DNA of 64,000 nucleotides from Clostridia bacterium (GCA_017482355.1 JAFUNJ010000010.1:248001-312000); one strand, 5' to 3'; positions 25,600 through 33,926 are shown, counted from the stretch's first letter. The notes: a model not told the origin generated them from the sequence alone. Made by a program: numbers and translations.

Positions 25600-26979
25600 A
25601 TGAAAAAAATCATCGCGCTAATCCTCGCACTCTCCTCCCTGATCACGCTTTGCGCCTGCGGAGGCGGAGAAGAAAACAAAAAGAAAACAGATCCCAATAA
25701 CGATTTCGGATCGGAAATTTCGCTTCTCGGTGAAGACGGCAAATCGAGATTCACCATCCTTGTAAACACCAAGGAGGACAAAAATGTTAAAAACGTCGCA
25801 GTACTTCTCGGCAACGAGCTGAGAAAGAACGTCGGCGGCATTTATCGCGTCCTCAACGCTTCAAATGTCAAAGAGGATAAGAACGCATACGAATTTCTCC
25901 TCGGCTCAACGGGCAGAGCTGAATCAATAGCGCTCGCCGAGGGCATTGAAGAGAAAGAGTACAGAGTCAAGGTGATGGGTAATAAGGTCGTCGTAGTCGG
26001 CGGAAGCGACGCGGCTCTTTCGCGCGGAATCGGCGAGCTCATTTCCGCCATCGACTATGAAAAAAAGTCGATCCCGAAATCGCTCAACATATCAAAAACC
26101 TTCGGCGGAGGCGAATCGCTTCTCGTCGGTATGGCAAATCAGACTACAAACTGCATCGAGGTTTACGACATCTCGTCGGGAAACATGAACTTGACCTCTC
26201 TTGTGTGGAGCAATAAGACTACCTGCGGTGCGATAAGCGGCTTCAAGTTCCGTAACCACCCGACCTACGGCGAAGTCATCATCGTAGTCGGCGGCGTAAA
26301 CGCGGAAATGGTATCATACGAGACAAAAGAGGTGCTTTGGAGAACGACAAATTCCTCCGAAAACAGCCACTCTATCGAGCTTCTCCCGAACGGAGTTATC
26401 GCAACGGGCGGCACCGTCGGTCACGACATTCACTTCTATAATCTCAACGCCGTTGATCCCACCAAGGTCATTCTCGAGGTGCCCTTCCAGGATGCGCACG
26501 GTCTGCTTTGGGATCCCAAATACGAGGTTCTTTGGGCAGTAGGAACAAACCAGCTCACCGCCTTTGAAGTAACTCTCAACGCAGACGGTTCTGTCACGGC
26601 AGTAAAGAACGAGGAGCTCAGCTACGTTACTCCCGAAAGCGGTCTGCACGACCTCCAGCCCTACTACGGCAACGACGATTGGCTCATCATCTCGACATCT
26701 ACCCACGTTTACGTCTATGACAAGGTCAACAAGACCGTAAAGGAGGCATACGAGGGCGTCGCTGGCGCTACTACCGACCACGTCAAGGGCGTCGGACGCT
26801 TCCTTAACGGCGACCAGATCTATATGTTCTACGACGGCGGAAACGATAACGGTCAGGGCGGCGGCTGGAATACCACCTACCTCACCTATATTCCCAACGG
26901 CGCAAAGATCATAGGCACTGTCCCCTCCAATATGGGACGCTTCTATAAGTGCCGCGTCTGGTACAGTAATTATCAGTAA
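25600..26979 (+). CDS. Lipoprotein with hexosaminidase-N-like domain and beta-propeller-like region
   Basis: A 459-residue protein with a lipoprotein signal peptide (MKKIIALILALSSLITLCAC, lipobox L-C-A-C), so it is anchored outside the membrane. Residues about 45-165 look like the alpha/beta domain that precedes GH20 and GH67 catalytic domains (FLLGSTGRAESIAL, NKVVVVGGSDAALSRGI). Residues about 175-459 are repeats rich in beta strands (DDWLIISTSTHVYVYD, HDLQPYYGNDDW) resembling the DUF6528 type. No glycosidase domain is seen, so a sugar-binding role is possible. Confidence 0.72.
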   Translation: MKKIIALILALSSLITLCACGGGEENKKKTDPNNDFGSEISLLGEDGKSRFTILVNTKEDKNVKNVAVLLGNELRKNVGGIYRVLNASNVKEDKNAYEFLLGSTGRAESIALAEGIEEKEYRVKVMGNKVVVVGGSDAALSRGIGELISAIDYEKKSIPKSLNISKTFGGGESLLVGMANQTTNCIEVYDISSGNMNLTSLVWSNKTTCGAISGFKFRNHPTYGEVIIVVGGVNAEMVSYETKEVLWRTTNSSENSHSIELLPNGVIATGGTVGHDIHFYNLNAVDPTKVILEVPFQDAHGLLWDPKYEVLWAVGTNQLTAFEVTLNADGSVTAVKNEELSYVTPESGLHDLQPYYGNDDWLIISTSTHVYVYDKVNKTVKEAYEGVAGATTDHVKGVGRFLNGDQIYMFYDGGNDNGQGGGWNTTYLTYIPNGAKIIGTVPSNMGRFYKCRVWYSNYQ

Positions 26980-26998
26980 TATAAAAATCACCATAAGG

Positions 26999-27277
26999 GA
27001 CACCCCCCTGCTGACCGAAGGCAAGTTGAACGCTCGGTTGCACGATATAGACCTTGAAGAAAATGAAATGCTTGATAGCATCATACCCCGCATCGCCGCC
27101 GAAAGAGGTATCGACGAGAATTTGGCAAAGACCTTCACCGACGAGAAGGAGTAGAGCTTCGAAAAGTTCCACGATTGCCGGGACGAGTACGTGAGCTTTT
27201 TCCAAACAGCCATCTTCTAATATGCCTTCCTCCTCGGAGCGAGATTGACGATGGAAACACTACAAGATATAGAATAA
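26999..27277 (+). pseudogene. Decayed mobile-element accessory gene (TnpV/DUF6809-like)
   Basis: One frame gives LLTEGKLNARLHDIDLEENE...RGIDENL, recalling transposon protein TnpV. A TAG near 27151 interrupts it, then SFEKFHDCRDEYVSFFQTAIF, a TAA, and YAFLLGARLTMETL, recalling the C-terminus of DUF6809 proteins. Neither a start codon nor an intact frame exists. It marks the left side of the sulfur island. Confidence 0.5.
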
Positions 27278-27282
27278 CGCAC

Positions 27283-27318
27283 AACGGCAAGGACAAAAAT
27301 CCTTGCCGTTATTTTATT
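27283..27318 (+). terminator. Terminator upstream of the sulfur island promoter
   Basis: AACGGCAAGG-ACAAAAAT-CCTTGCCGTT stem followed by ATTTTATT. Confidence 0.65.
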
Positions 27319-27361
27319 CATATACTTTGGTGTGTGAAATTTTTTGAAAAATTTTCTTATT

Positions 27362-27420
27362 ACCTATTGACAAGGTAGGTGAGTGGTGGTATAATACCAT
27401 CACCTACCTAACAGGTGGGT
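27362..27420 (+). promoter_or_regulatory. metY promoter with two Rrf2-type operator dyads
   Basis: Promoter TTGACA (27367-27372), 17-nt spacer, TATAAT (27390-27395). Box 1, ACCTATTGACAAGGTAGGT (27362-27380), covers the -35. Box 2, ACCTACCTAACAGGTGGGT (27402-27420), covers the transcription start. They begin 40 bp apart. AGGTAGGTGA (27373-27382) and TCACCTACCT (27400-27409) also form a large inverted repeat around the -10. The likely ligand is the Rrf2 protein at 32432. Confidence 0.7.
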
Positions 27421-27433
27421 AAGAGGTAATGCA

Positions 27434-27502
27434 ATGGAAAACTATTTTGAAAAGCTCGTCAGAGCGAATTTTCGTTTCGGTCGAATGTGTCGATGTAAAT
27501 AA
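27434..27502 (+). CDS. 22-residue leader peptide ending Cys-Arg-Cys-Lys
   Basis: ATG at 27434 follows AAGAGG by 8 nt. The frame encodes MENYFEKLVRANFRFGRMCR then CK and stops at 27502. It is the first ORF of the metY transcript, 62 nt before metY. Two cysteine codons near the end, in an operon for cysteine and homocysteine synthesis, suggest a cysteine-sensing attenuator peptide. The stretch after it (27503-27550) is C-rich and nearly G-free, like a Rho-loading site, and holds no intrinsic terminator. Confidence 0.55.
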   Translation: MENYFEKLVRANFRFGRMCRCK

Positions 27503-27564
27503 GCTTCAAATCTTCAAATTAAAATCTCACATCACACATTTACATACGAAAGGAAATAACGATT

Positions 27565-28851
27565 ATGTCTAACAATTATAAATTTGAAACCCTTCAGCTT
27601 CACGTAGGTCAGGAAGAGCCCGATCCCGCAACAGATGCGCGCGCCGTGCCGATCTATGCTACCACATCCTATGTGTTCCACAACTCCGCGCACGCGGCAG
27701 CTCGCTTCGGTCTTACCGATGCGGGCAATATATACGGTAGACTTACTAACTCCACGCAGGACGTTTTCGAAAAGCGCATCGCAGCTCTAGAAGGCGGTGT
27801 TGCGGCATTGGCTCTTGCATCGGGCGCGGCGGCAATTACCTATGTTTTGCAGGCTCTCGGTCAGAACGGTGGTCACATCGTGGCGCAAAAGACCATTTAC
27901 GGTGGCAGCTACAATCTGCTTGCGCATACGCTCCCCAATTTCGGTATCACCGCAAGCTTTGTAAACATTCACAATCTGAGTGAGGTCGAGGCGTCTATTA
28001 AGTCGAACACGAGAGCCATATATATTGAAACCCTCGGCAACCCTAACAGCGATATTCCCGACATCGACGCGCTCGCAGAGCTCGCTCATAAGCACGGTCT
28101 GCCTCTTGTGGTGGATAACACCTTCGGTACTCCCTATCTCATCCGTCCCATTGAGCACGGTGCGGATATCGTAGTTCATTCTGCGACGAAGTTCATAGGC
28201 GGTCACGGAACGACGCTCGGCGGCGTAATCGTTGACTCGGGTAAGTTTGACTGGGCGGCATCGGGCAAGTATCCCGCAATCGCCGATCCTAATCCTTCCT
28301 ACCACGGCGTGTCCTTCGTCAAGGCAGTGGGCGCGGCAGCGTTCGTCACCTACATTCGTGCAATTTTGCTTCGTGACACGGGAGCGTCCATATCCCCCTT
28401 CGCGGCGTTCTTGCTCTTGCAAGGAACCGAAACCTTGTCACTTCGACTGGAACGACATGCAGAAAACACTAAGAAGGTCGTTGAATTCCTATCCAAGCAT
28501 CCACAGGTAGAAAAGGTCAACCATCCTTCTCTCCCGGATCATCCCGACCACGAACTCTACGAGAAATATTTCCCGAACGGTGGCGCATCCATCTTCACCT
28601 TTGAGATCAAGGGCGGTCAGGAGGAAGCACACAAGTTCATCGACAGCTTGCAGATATTCTCTCTGCTTGCAAACGTCGCTGACGTAAAGAGCCTTGTGAT
28701 CCATCCCGCAACCACCACGCACAGTCAGCTTTCCGAAAAAGAGCTTCTGGATCAGGGCATCAAGCCGAACACCATTCGCCTCTCCATCGGTACTGAGCAT
28801 ATCGACGATATCATCGCGGATCTTGAGAGAGGATTTGAGGCGGTAAAATGA
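27565..28851 (+). CDS. metY: O-acetylhomoserine aminocarboxypropyltransferase (sulfhydrylase)
   Basis: A 428-residue Cys/Met-metabolism PLP enzyme. TLQLHVGQEEPDPATDARAV opens it; YGRLTNSTQDVFEKRIAALEGG, VVDNTFGTPYL and the PLP lysine in HSATKFIGGHGT (about 209) follow. The length and the TIPVY-equivalent AVPIYATTSYVF fit MetY-type O-acetylhomoserine sulfhydrylases, which fix sulfide into homocysteine. GAAAGGA precedes the ATG. It heads the sulfur operon and overlaps the next gene by 4 nt. Confidence 0.92.
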   Translation: MSNNYKFETLQLHVGQEEPDPATDARAVPIYATTSYVFHNSAHAAARFGLTDAGNIYGRLTNSTQDVFEKRIAALEGGVAALALASGAAAITYVLQALGQNGGHIVAQKTIYGGSYNLLAHTLPNFGITASFVNIHNLSEVEASIKSNTRAIYIETLGNPNSDIPDIDALAELAHKHGLPLVVDNTFGTPYLIRPIEHGADIVVHSATKFIGGHGTTLGGVIVDSGKFDWAASGKYPAIADPNPSYHGVSFVKAVGAAAFVTYIRAILLRDTGASISPFAAFLLLQGTETLSLRLERHAENTKKVVEFLSKHPQVEKVNHPSLPDHPDHELYEKYFPNGGASIFTFEIKGGQEEAHKFIDSLQIFSLLANVADVKSLVIHPATTTHSQLSEKELLDQGIKPNTIRLSIGTEHIDDIIADLERGFEAVK

Positions 28852-29357
28852 AAAATGCCACGCAGAAGATTGTAATTTCATCGCTGTTTGCCGCGCTCAT
28901 TTGTGTGGCAACGATGCTCATTAAAATCCCGTCCCCGCTCAAGGGGTATATCAATCTAGGCGATGGCATCGTACTTCTTGCAGCGTGGGTTTTGCCTCTG
29001 CCGTACGGACTCGTTGCGGCAGGACTTGGTTCTGCTCTTGCAGATCTCTTTTCGGGCTACGTGGTGTATGCCCCCGCAACCTTCATCATAAAAGCATTGA
29101 TGGCGGTCGTGGCATATTTGTTTTACAAGCTCTTCGCGAAGAAAGCGAAAGCAACAGTATCAAGGATATTCAGCGGAATACTTTCGGAACTCGTAATGAT
29201 CCTTGGATATTTTCTCTTTGAGGGCGTTCTGTACGGCTTCGTGTCGTCGCTTGTCAATATCCCTGCCAATGCCGTTCAGGCGGTAGCGGGTATCATCATA
29301 GGCGTACTTCTGATTACGGTCTTTGAGAAACAAAATATTACAAAATTACTGAAATGA
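28848..29357 (+). CDS. ECF transporter S component
   Basis: A 169-residue membrane protein with about six helices. The early ISSLFAALICVATMLIKIP and GYINLGDGIVLLAAW segments are typical of energy-coupling-factor S components (PF12822 type), which bind a vitamin or other small molecule and dock to a shared EcfT/A/A' module. No module genes are in the window. Being inside the metY-cysK operon (ATGA overlap with metY, 15 nt to cysK) and under Rrf2-type operators suggests a sulfur-containing substrate, which is inference. Confidence 0.83.
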   Translation: MKNATQKIVISSLFAALICVATMLIKIPSPLKGYINLGDGIVLLAAWVLPLPYGLVAAGLGSALADLFSGYVVYAPATFIIKALMAVVAYLFYKLFAKKAKATVSRIFSGILSELVMILGYFLFEGVLYGFVSSLVNIPANAVQAVAGIIIGVLLITVFEKQNITKLLK

Positions 29358-29372
29358 TAGGGAGATAAAGTC

Positions 29373-30308
29373 ATGAAAATATATCAAAACGCAACCGAGC
29401 TGATCGGCAAAACCCCACTGCTCGAGCTCACGCATATCGAAAAATCACTTGGGCTTAAGGCAAGGATACTTGCAAAGCTGGAATATTTCAACCCCGCAGG
29501 TTCGGTCAAGGACAGGATCGCTAAGGCGATGATCGAGGATGCCGAAGCATCGGGCAAGCTGAAGCCCGACTCCGTAATCATCGAGCCAACCTCGGGTAAC
29601 ACGGGCATCGGTCTTGCGTCGGTTGCCACAGCAAGAGGATACCGTGTGATACTGACCATGCCCGAAACTATGTCGGTCGAGCGTAGACAGTTGATGAAAG
29701 CATACGGCGCAGAGCTTGTGCTCACCGAAGGTTCGAAGGGAATGAAGGGTGCCATTGCAAAGGCAGAGGAGCTGGCGGCAGAGATACCAAACAGCTTCAT
29801 TCCCGGACAGTTCGTAAACCCGGCAAACCCTAAAGCACACAGAGAAAATACCGGTCCCGAGATATTTGACGATACAGACGGAAACGTAGATATCTTCGTT
29901 GCGGGTGTCGGAACGGGCGGCACGGTCACAGGCGTAGGCGAATATCTTAAATCAAAGAAACCCGACGTTAAGGTCGTCGCAGTGGAGCCCGCCTCCTCCG
30001 CAGTACTTTCAACGGGCGTTGCGGGACCTCACAAGATACAAGGCATCGGCGCGGGATTTATCCCCGGCGTGCTTAATACCGAGATTTATGATGAGATCAT
30101 CACAGTACAAAACGAGGACGCTTTTGCTACGGGTAAGCAGATTGGCAAAAGCGAGGGCGTGCTCGTCGGAATTTCCTCGGGTGCGGCGGCTTATGCGGCG
30201 ATAGAGCTCGCAAAGCGTCCCGAGAACGAGGGCAAGACCATTGTGGTTCTTCTTCCCGATACCGGAGACAGATACCTTTCTACACCTCTATTTGCTGACG
30301 AAGCATAA
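29373..30308 (+). CDS. cysK: Cysteine synthase (O-acetylserine sulfhydrylase)
   Basis: A 311-residue fold-type II PLP enzyme joining O-acetylserine and sulfide. The PLP lysine is in [11 protein letters not shown] (K46), the phosphate loop in [25 protein letters not shown] binds the cofactor phosphate, and [11 protein letters not shown] closes the site. ATG at 29373 follows AGGGAG. It is the last gene before a strong terminator. serC and serA elsewhere in the window supply serine. Confidence 0.95.
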   Translation: MKIYQNATELIGKTPLLELTHIEKSLGLKARILAKLEYFNPAGSVKDRIAKAMIEDAEASGKLKPDSVIIEPTSGNTGIGLASVATARGYRVILTMPETMSVERRQLMKAYGAELVLTEGSKGMKGAIAKAEELAAEIPNSFIPGQFVNPANPKAHRENTGPEIFDDTDGNVDIFVAGVGTGGTVTGVGEYLKSKKPDVKVVAVEPASSAVLSTGVAGPHKIQGIGAGFIPGVLNTEIYDEIITVQNEDAFATGKQIGKSEGVLVGISSGAAAYAAIELAKRPENEGKTIVVLLPDTGDRYLSTPLFADEA

Positions 30309-30319
30309 AAATAAACGAA

Positions 30320-30357
30320 CACCGGTACCTGTCGATGCGGGTATCGGTGGTTTTTCG
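30320..30357 (+). terminator. Terminator after cysK
   Basis: CACCGGTACC and GGTATCGGTG form a 10-bp stem (one G-T pair) followed by a T tract. Confidence 0.75.
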
Positions 30358-30416
30358 AGAGACCAAAACCGAAACTGGGAAATAATAATTCGAAACGGAG
30401 GCGTAAACATGGGGCA

Positions 30417-31490
30417 ATGAAGGCGCTTATTGCTATGAGCGGCGGTGTTGACAGTAGCGTGGCGGCGTATCTGGCAAAAAAAGCGGGGCTTGAATGTATA
30501 GGATGTACTATGCGGCTTTTCAGGAATGAAGACGTAGGTATCTCGCACGTCAAGACCTGCTGTTCCCTTGACGACGTTGAGGATGCGCAAAGTGTCGCTC
30601 ACAAGATAGGTATTCCGTATTACGTTTTTAATTTCTCCGATGGCTTTCGTGAGAAGGTTATCGAGAAATTCGTAAGGAGCTATGAATCGGGCGCAACGCC
30701 AAATCCGTGTATTGATTGCAATAGATATATGAAGTTTGATAAGCTCTACGAGCGGGCAAAAATTCTCGGGTGCGAGTATATCGTCACGGGACACTACGCA
30801 AGGATCGAAAAGCAGGACGGAAAGTACGTGCTCAAGAAAGCGCTCGACGAAACGAAAGACCAAAGTTACGTTTTGTACTCATTGACTCAGGAACAGCTTG
30901 AGCACGCGCTCTTTCCTCTTGGAAATATGAGCAAGTCAGATGCGCGCAGGATCGCAGAAGAAAATGGATTTATCAACGCAGATAAGCCCGACAGCCAGGA
31001 TATTTGTTTTGTTCCGAACGGCAAGTACGCTGAGTTTTTGGAATATTACACCGGAAAATCTTATTCCGCAGGGCGTTTTATTTATTCAGACGGTACCGTT
31101 TTGGGCGAGCATAAAGGGATCGTTCGCTATACAGTAGGACAGCATAAGGGGCTTGGCATATCGTCGGAGGAGCCATTATACGTAAAGGCGATCAATGCGG
31201 AAGATAATACCGTAACTCTATGTAAAGAACGGGAGCTATACAGTAAGGACGTTTTCGTTAATAATTTCAACTGGATATCCAGCGAAGCTCCGCAAAGCGA
31301 AATACGTTGCGTTGCAAAAATCCGCTACCGCCAAAAGGAGCAGTGGGCAACGGTGATGCCAATTAACGAAACCGCTGTGAAGATCGTATTTGACAAGCCT
31401 CAGCGTGTCGTCACGCCCGGACAAGCAGCGGTGCTTTATAGCGACGATACCGTTCTCGGAGGAGGAACTATTTCCAAATTCGACACTTGA
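30417..31490 (+). CDS. mnmA: tRNA-specific 2-thiouridylase
   Basis: A 357-residue enzyme that thiolates U34 of tRNA Lys, Glu and Gln with sulfur relayed from a cysteine desulfurase. The PP-loop is AMSGGVDSSVAAYL (residues 6-19). NPCIDCNRYMKF holds the first catalytic Cys, SQDICFVPNG the second, and TVGQHKGLGIS is a family block. The start is preceded by a 3-codon ORF (ATG GGG CAA TGA, 30409-30420) whose stop overlaps the mnmA ATG; GGAGG (about 30397) fits that mini-ORF better. No clear own promoter is seen. Confidence 0.94.
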   Translation: MKALIAMSGGVDSSVAAYLAKKAGLECIGCTMRLFRNEDVGISHVKTCCSLDDVEDAQSVAHKIGIPYYVFNFSDGFREKVIEKFVRSYESGATPNPCIDCNRYMKFDKLYERAKILGCEYIVTGHYARIEKQDGKYVLKKALDETKDQSYVLYSLTQEQLEHALFPLGNMSKSDARRIAEENGFINADKPDSQDICFVPNGKYAEFLEYYTGKSYSAGRFIYSDGTVLGEHKGIVRYTVGQHKGLGISSEEPLYVKAINAEDNTVTLCKERELYSKDVFVNNFNWISSEAPQSEIRCVAKIRYRQKEQWATVMPINETAVKIVFDKPQRVVTPGQAAVLYSDDTVLGGGTISKFDT

Positions 31491-31515
31491 ATTACCTACC
31501 GACTTGTGGTACAAT
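31487..31515 (+). promoter_or_regulatory. metF promoter with ACCTACC operator-like half-site
   Basis: TTGAAT (31487-31492), 17-nt spacer, TACAAT (31510-31515). The spacer contains TACCTACCGACTTGTGGTA (31493-31511), sharing ACCTACC with box 2 of the metY promoter. Confidence 0.6.
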
Positions 31516-31533
31516 TAAGACAGAGGGTTTATT

Positions 31534-32409
31534 ATGAAAATCATTGATTTGTTGAATAAGGATACGCTGTCCTTGTCCTTCGAGGTGTTTCCGCCCAAAA
31601 CTGACACAGCGTTTGAAAGTGTAAAGCACGCGACCGAGGAAATTGCCAAATTGCGCCCCTCTTTTATGAGCGTGACCTACGGTGCGGGCGGCGGTACAAG
31701 CAAATACACGCTTGATATCGCAAAGAATATCAAGGCAAATTACGGCGTGCCGACCTTAGCACATCTGACCTGCGTTTCATCTACCGAGCAGACAGTTCGC
31801 GCACGCATTGCAGACATCAGAGAAGCCGGCATTCAGAACGTTATGGCTCTCCGAGGAGACATCCCCGCAGAGCTTGAAAATTCAGATCGTCGCCTGTGGG
31901 ATTACAAGCACGCTATCGAGCTGATTCACGAGCTGAAGGAATCGGGTGCGGACTTTTGCATCGGCGGCGCGTGTTATCCCGAGATCCACCCCGAAAGCGC
32001 AGACCAAAGAGAGGATATCAGATACCTCAAGGAAAAGGTAGAGGCGGGCTGTGAATTTCTGACAACGCAGATGTTCTTTGATAACAACCTGCTTTACAAT
32101 TTTCTTTATAAGGTTCGTGAGGCGGGTATCGCTGTGCCGATCATCCCCGGCGTTATGCCGATCACCAACGGAAACCAAGTAGAGAGAGCGATTAAGCTGT
32201 CGGGCTCATTTATGCCGCAACGCTTTAAGTCGCTCGTGGACAAGTTCGGAACCTCTCCTGCCGCAATGAAGCAGGCGGGCATTGCCTACGCCACCGATCA
32301 GATCATCGACCTGTTTGCCAACGGAATTACCAACGTACACGTTTACTCGATGAATAAGCCCGACGTGGCGGCGGCAATACAGCGTAATCTGTCGGATATA
32401 TTGAGTTAA
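31534..32409 (+). CDS. metF: 5,10-methylenetetrahydrofolate reductase
   Basis: A 291-residue TIM-barrel flavoprotein that makes 5-methyl-THF, the methyl donor for methionine synthesis. SFEVFPPKTD opens it; MSVTYGAGGGTS, LTCVSST, NVMALRGDIP and FFTQMFFDN-type LTTQMFFDNNL are the family blocks. Length is that of the bacterial short form without a regulatory domain. GAGGG precedes the ATG. It has its own promoter with an operator-like site and lies 22 nt before the Rrf2 gene. Confidence 0.95.
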   Translation: MKIIDLLNKDTLSLSFEVFPPKTDTAFESVKHATEEIAKLRPSFMSVTYGAGGGTSKYTLDIAKNIKANYGVPTLAHLTCVSSTEQTVRARIADIREAGIQNVMALRGDIPAELENSDRRLWDYKHAIELIHELKESGADFCIGGACYPEIHPESADQREDIRYLKEKVEAGCEFLTTQMFFDNNLLYNFLYKVREAGIAVPIIPGVMPITNGNQVERAIKLSGSFMPQRFKSLVDKFGTSPAAMKQAGIAYATDQIIDLFANGITNVHVYSMNKPDVAAAIQRNLSDILS

Positions 32410-32431
32410 TTATATTAAAAGGAGAAGCCAT

Positions 32432-32842
32432 ATGATCATATCAACAAGAGGAAGATACGCCCTGCGCGTCATGCTCGACCTTGCCGAGAACGGGAACGGC
32501 GATTATATCGCTATGAAGAAAATCGCCGAAAGACAAGGAATCTCGCTCAAATATTTGGAGCGCATTCTGCCCGTACTAACACAAAAAGAGATCATCGAGG
32601 GCGTTCAGGGTAAGGGCGGCGGCTACCGTTTAACTCGCAAGCCCGAGGAATACAAGGTTGGCGAAATTCTGCGCTTGACCGAAGGCGACCTTGCACCCGT
32701 ATCCTGCCTTGAATGCGGTGCAGAGCCTTGCGTGAGGCGCGGTGAATGCCGCACACTTCCCATGTGGACAAAGCTCCACGATATGATCGGAAATTACCTT
32801 GACAGCGTCACGCTCGCCGATCTTCTCTGTGGGAAAGTTTGA
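32432..32842 (+). CDS. Rrf2/IscR-like transcriptional regulator with a Cys cluster
   Basis: A 136-residue regulator. The winged helix covers residues 1-75 (STRGRYALRVMLDLA; ISLKYLERILPVL; VQGKGGGYRLTRKP). Four cysteines at 92, 95, 100 and 106 occupy the place of the IscR [2Fe-2S] ligands, so it may sense Fe-S or redox state; B. subtilis CymR, the Rrf2-family cysteine regulator, is the other model. GGAG lies upstream. It closes the sulfur operon and is the natural candidate to bind the dyads at 27362-27420 and 31493-31511. Confidence 0.9.
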   Translation: MIISTRGRYALRVMLDLAENGNGDYIAMKKIAERQGISLKYLERILPVLTQKEIIEGVQGKGGGYRLTRKPEEYKVGEILRLTEGDLAPVSCLECGAEPCVRRGECRTLPMWTKLHDMIGNYLDSVTLADLLCGKV

Positions 32843-33411
32843 ATTTGCCTCCGTATTCTATCAAAGCAACGATTTATAAGTAACGATCTCAAAAACTTGC
32901 GCAGAACCTATTGAAAAACCGTTTTATTGTGATATAATATAATACTCGATTTTGATATGGCATACTTTTCCATTATTAGTATTGCCACCTAAGTTGATAC
33001 ATATACAACTGAATAAGCTATATTTTGCGTGAATACTTGCGGTGGAGAGAACGAACCTCGTGCCGCTCGATAAACAAGACAGAACGCTCGACCCATTTGC
33101 CGAGACTCCGTAATCTATTTCACAAGAAATCCGTCGCCATCAGCCACTAAACCGGCATTGAATGCGCTTGCATTCTCTTATCGAAACGAGCTTTTAGACT
33201 CGTACTTATACATAGGCGCGGGACGTTTTTAAGCGACGTGCGCCGTTCCGCTTTTTGATGTTTCCCGTGATCCGTGTGTGTAAGTACGGGTCTTTTTTGT
33301 TTTCTCTCCCGTGCTCCGTGCCATCTTGGCGCGAAATTGACCTCGGCTCAGAGTGAGCCGAAGTGAGAAGTTACTACCCGAAAAACACGGCGACAGTATC
33401 GTCGGATATAT
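32843..33411. other. Non-coding stretch with orphan promoter, right flank of sulfur island
   Basis: No credible ORF. A promoter TTGAAA (32911-32916), 16 nt, TATAAT (32933-32938) has no gene behind it. A possible terminator CCCGT...ACGGG plus TTTTTT lies at 33266-33301. A hairpin CATTGAATGCGCTTGCATTCTC stands near 33158. The rest looks like decayed DNA running into the recombinase remnant. Confidence 0.45.
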
Positions 33412-33890
33412 GATAACTGCCCCCACAAATACATAACCGCCGACAAGAGAAAGGAAGTCGCGGAGGTAATGCGTAAGATATTCGCTCTTTGAGTGGAATG
33501 CTTCGGACCGACGCAAATTGCAAAGAAGCTGACCGAAGAAAAGATACCGACGCCTACGGGGCTTTGGATAAGCACAGACTTTCACGTGGCGGAAATGTCA
33601 GTATGTTTTCGGGAATCGTATTCTGTAACGATTGCGGTGGAAATCTCTATTATTGCACGGCGAAGAACCTTACACACGAGGAAAATTGGTTTACCTGCTC
33701 CACATCAAGACTCAACAAGGACAACCTATCGGGTAAATTGTCCGATGACCGCTTTGCTCAATTGTCCAAAATATATGAGGACGAGCAGTCGGAAAAGAAA
33801 AAGCTTGCCGAAAAACTTCGCACGAAGATTGAAGCTCTGCAATATATAAAATCCCCGCCACTCCGTTTCATTCGCTTCGGGGAACACTAA
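33412..33890 (+). pseudogene. Large serine recombinase remnant
   Basis: One frame reads DNCPHKYITADKRKEVAEVM then RKIFAL, a TGA, and FGPTQIAKKLTEEKIPTPTG, the linker between catalytic and recombinase domains of serine integrases. The sequence then jumps frame and lacks roughly 100 residues before MFSGIVFCNDCGGNLYYC, the zinc beta-ribbon, and LSDDRFAQLSKIYEDEQSEK, the coiled coil. It is broken and probably comes from an integrative element. Confidence 0.8.
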
Positions 33891-33926
33891 GCGCTCCTCC
33901 TGCATGCTGATTATCCGCATTTCTCC

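Noticed and set aside
27421..27564. S-box (SAM) or T-box leader before metY
   Set aside because: The leader is too short, has no T-box sequence or multi-stem fold, and holds no intrinsic terminator; the small ORF explains it better.
32960..33240. tRNA or structured RNA gene in the island's right flank
   Set aside because: No cloverleaf, anticodon arm or T-loop consensus could be found; only a short hairpin near 33158.
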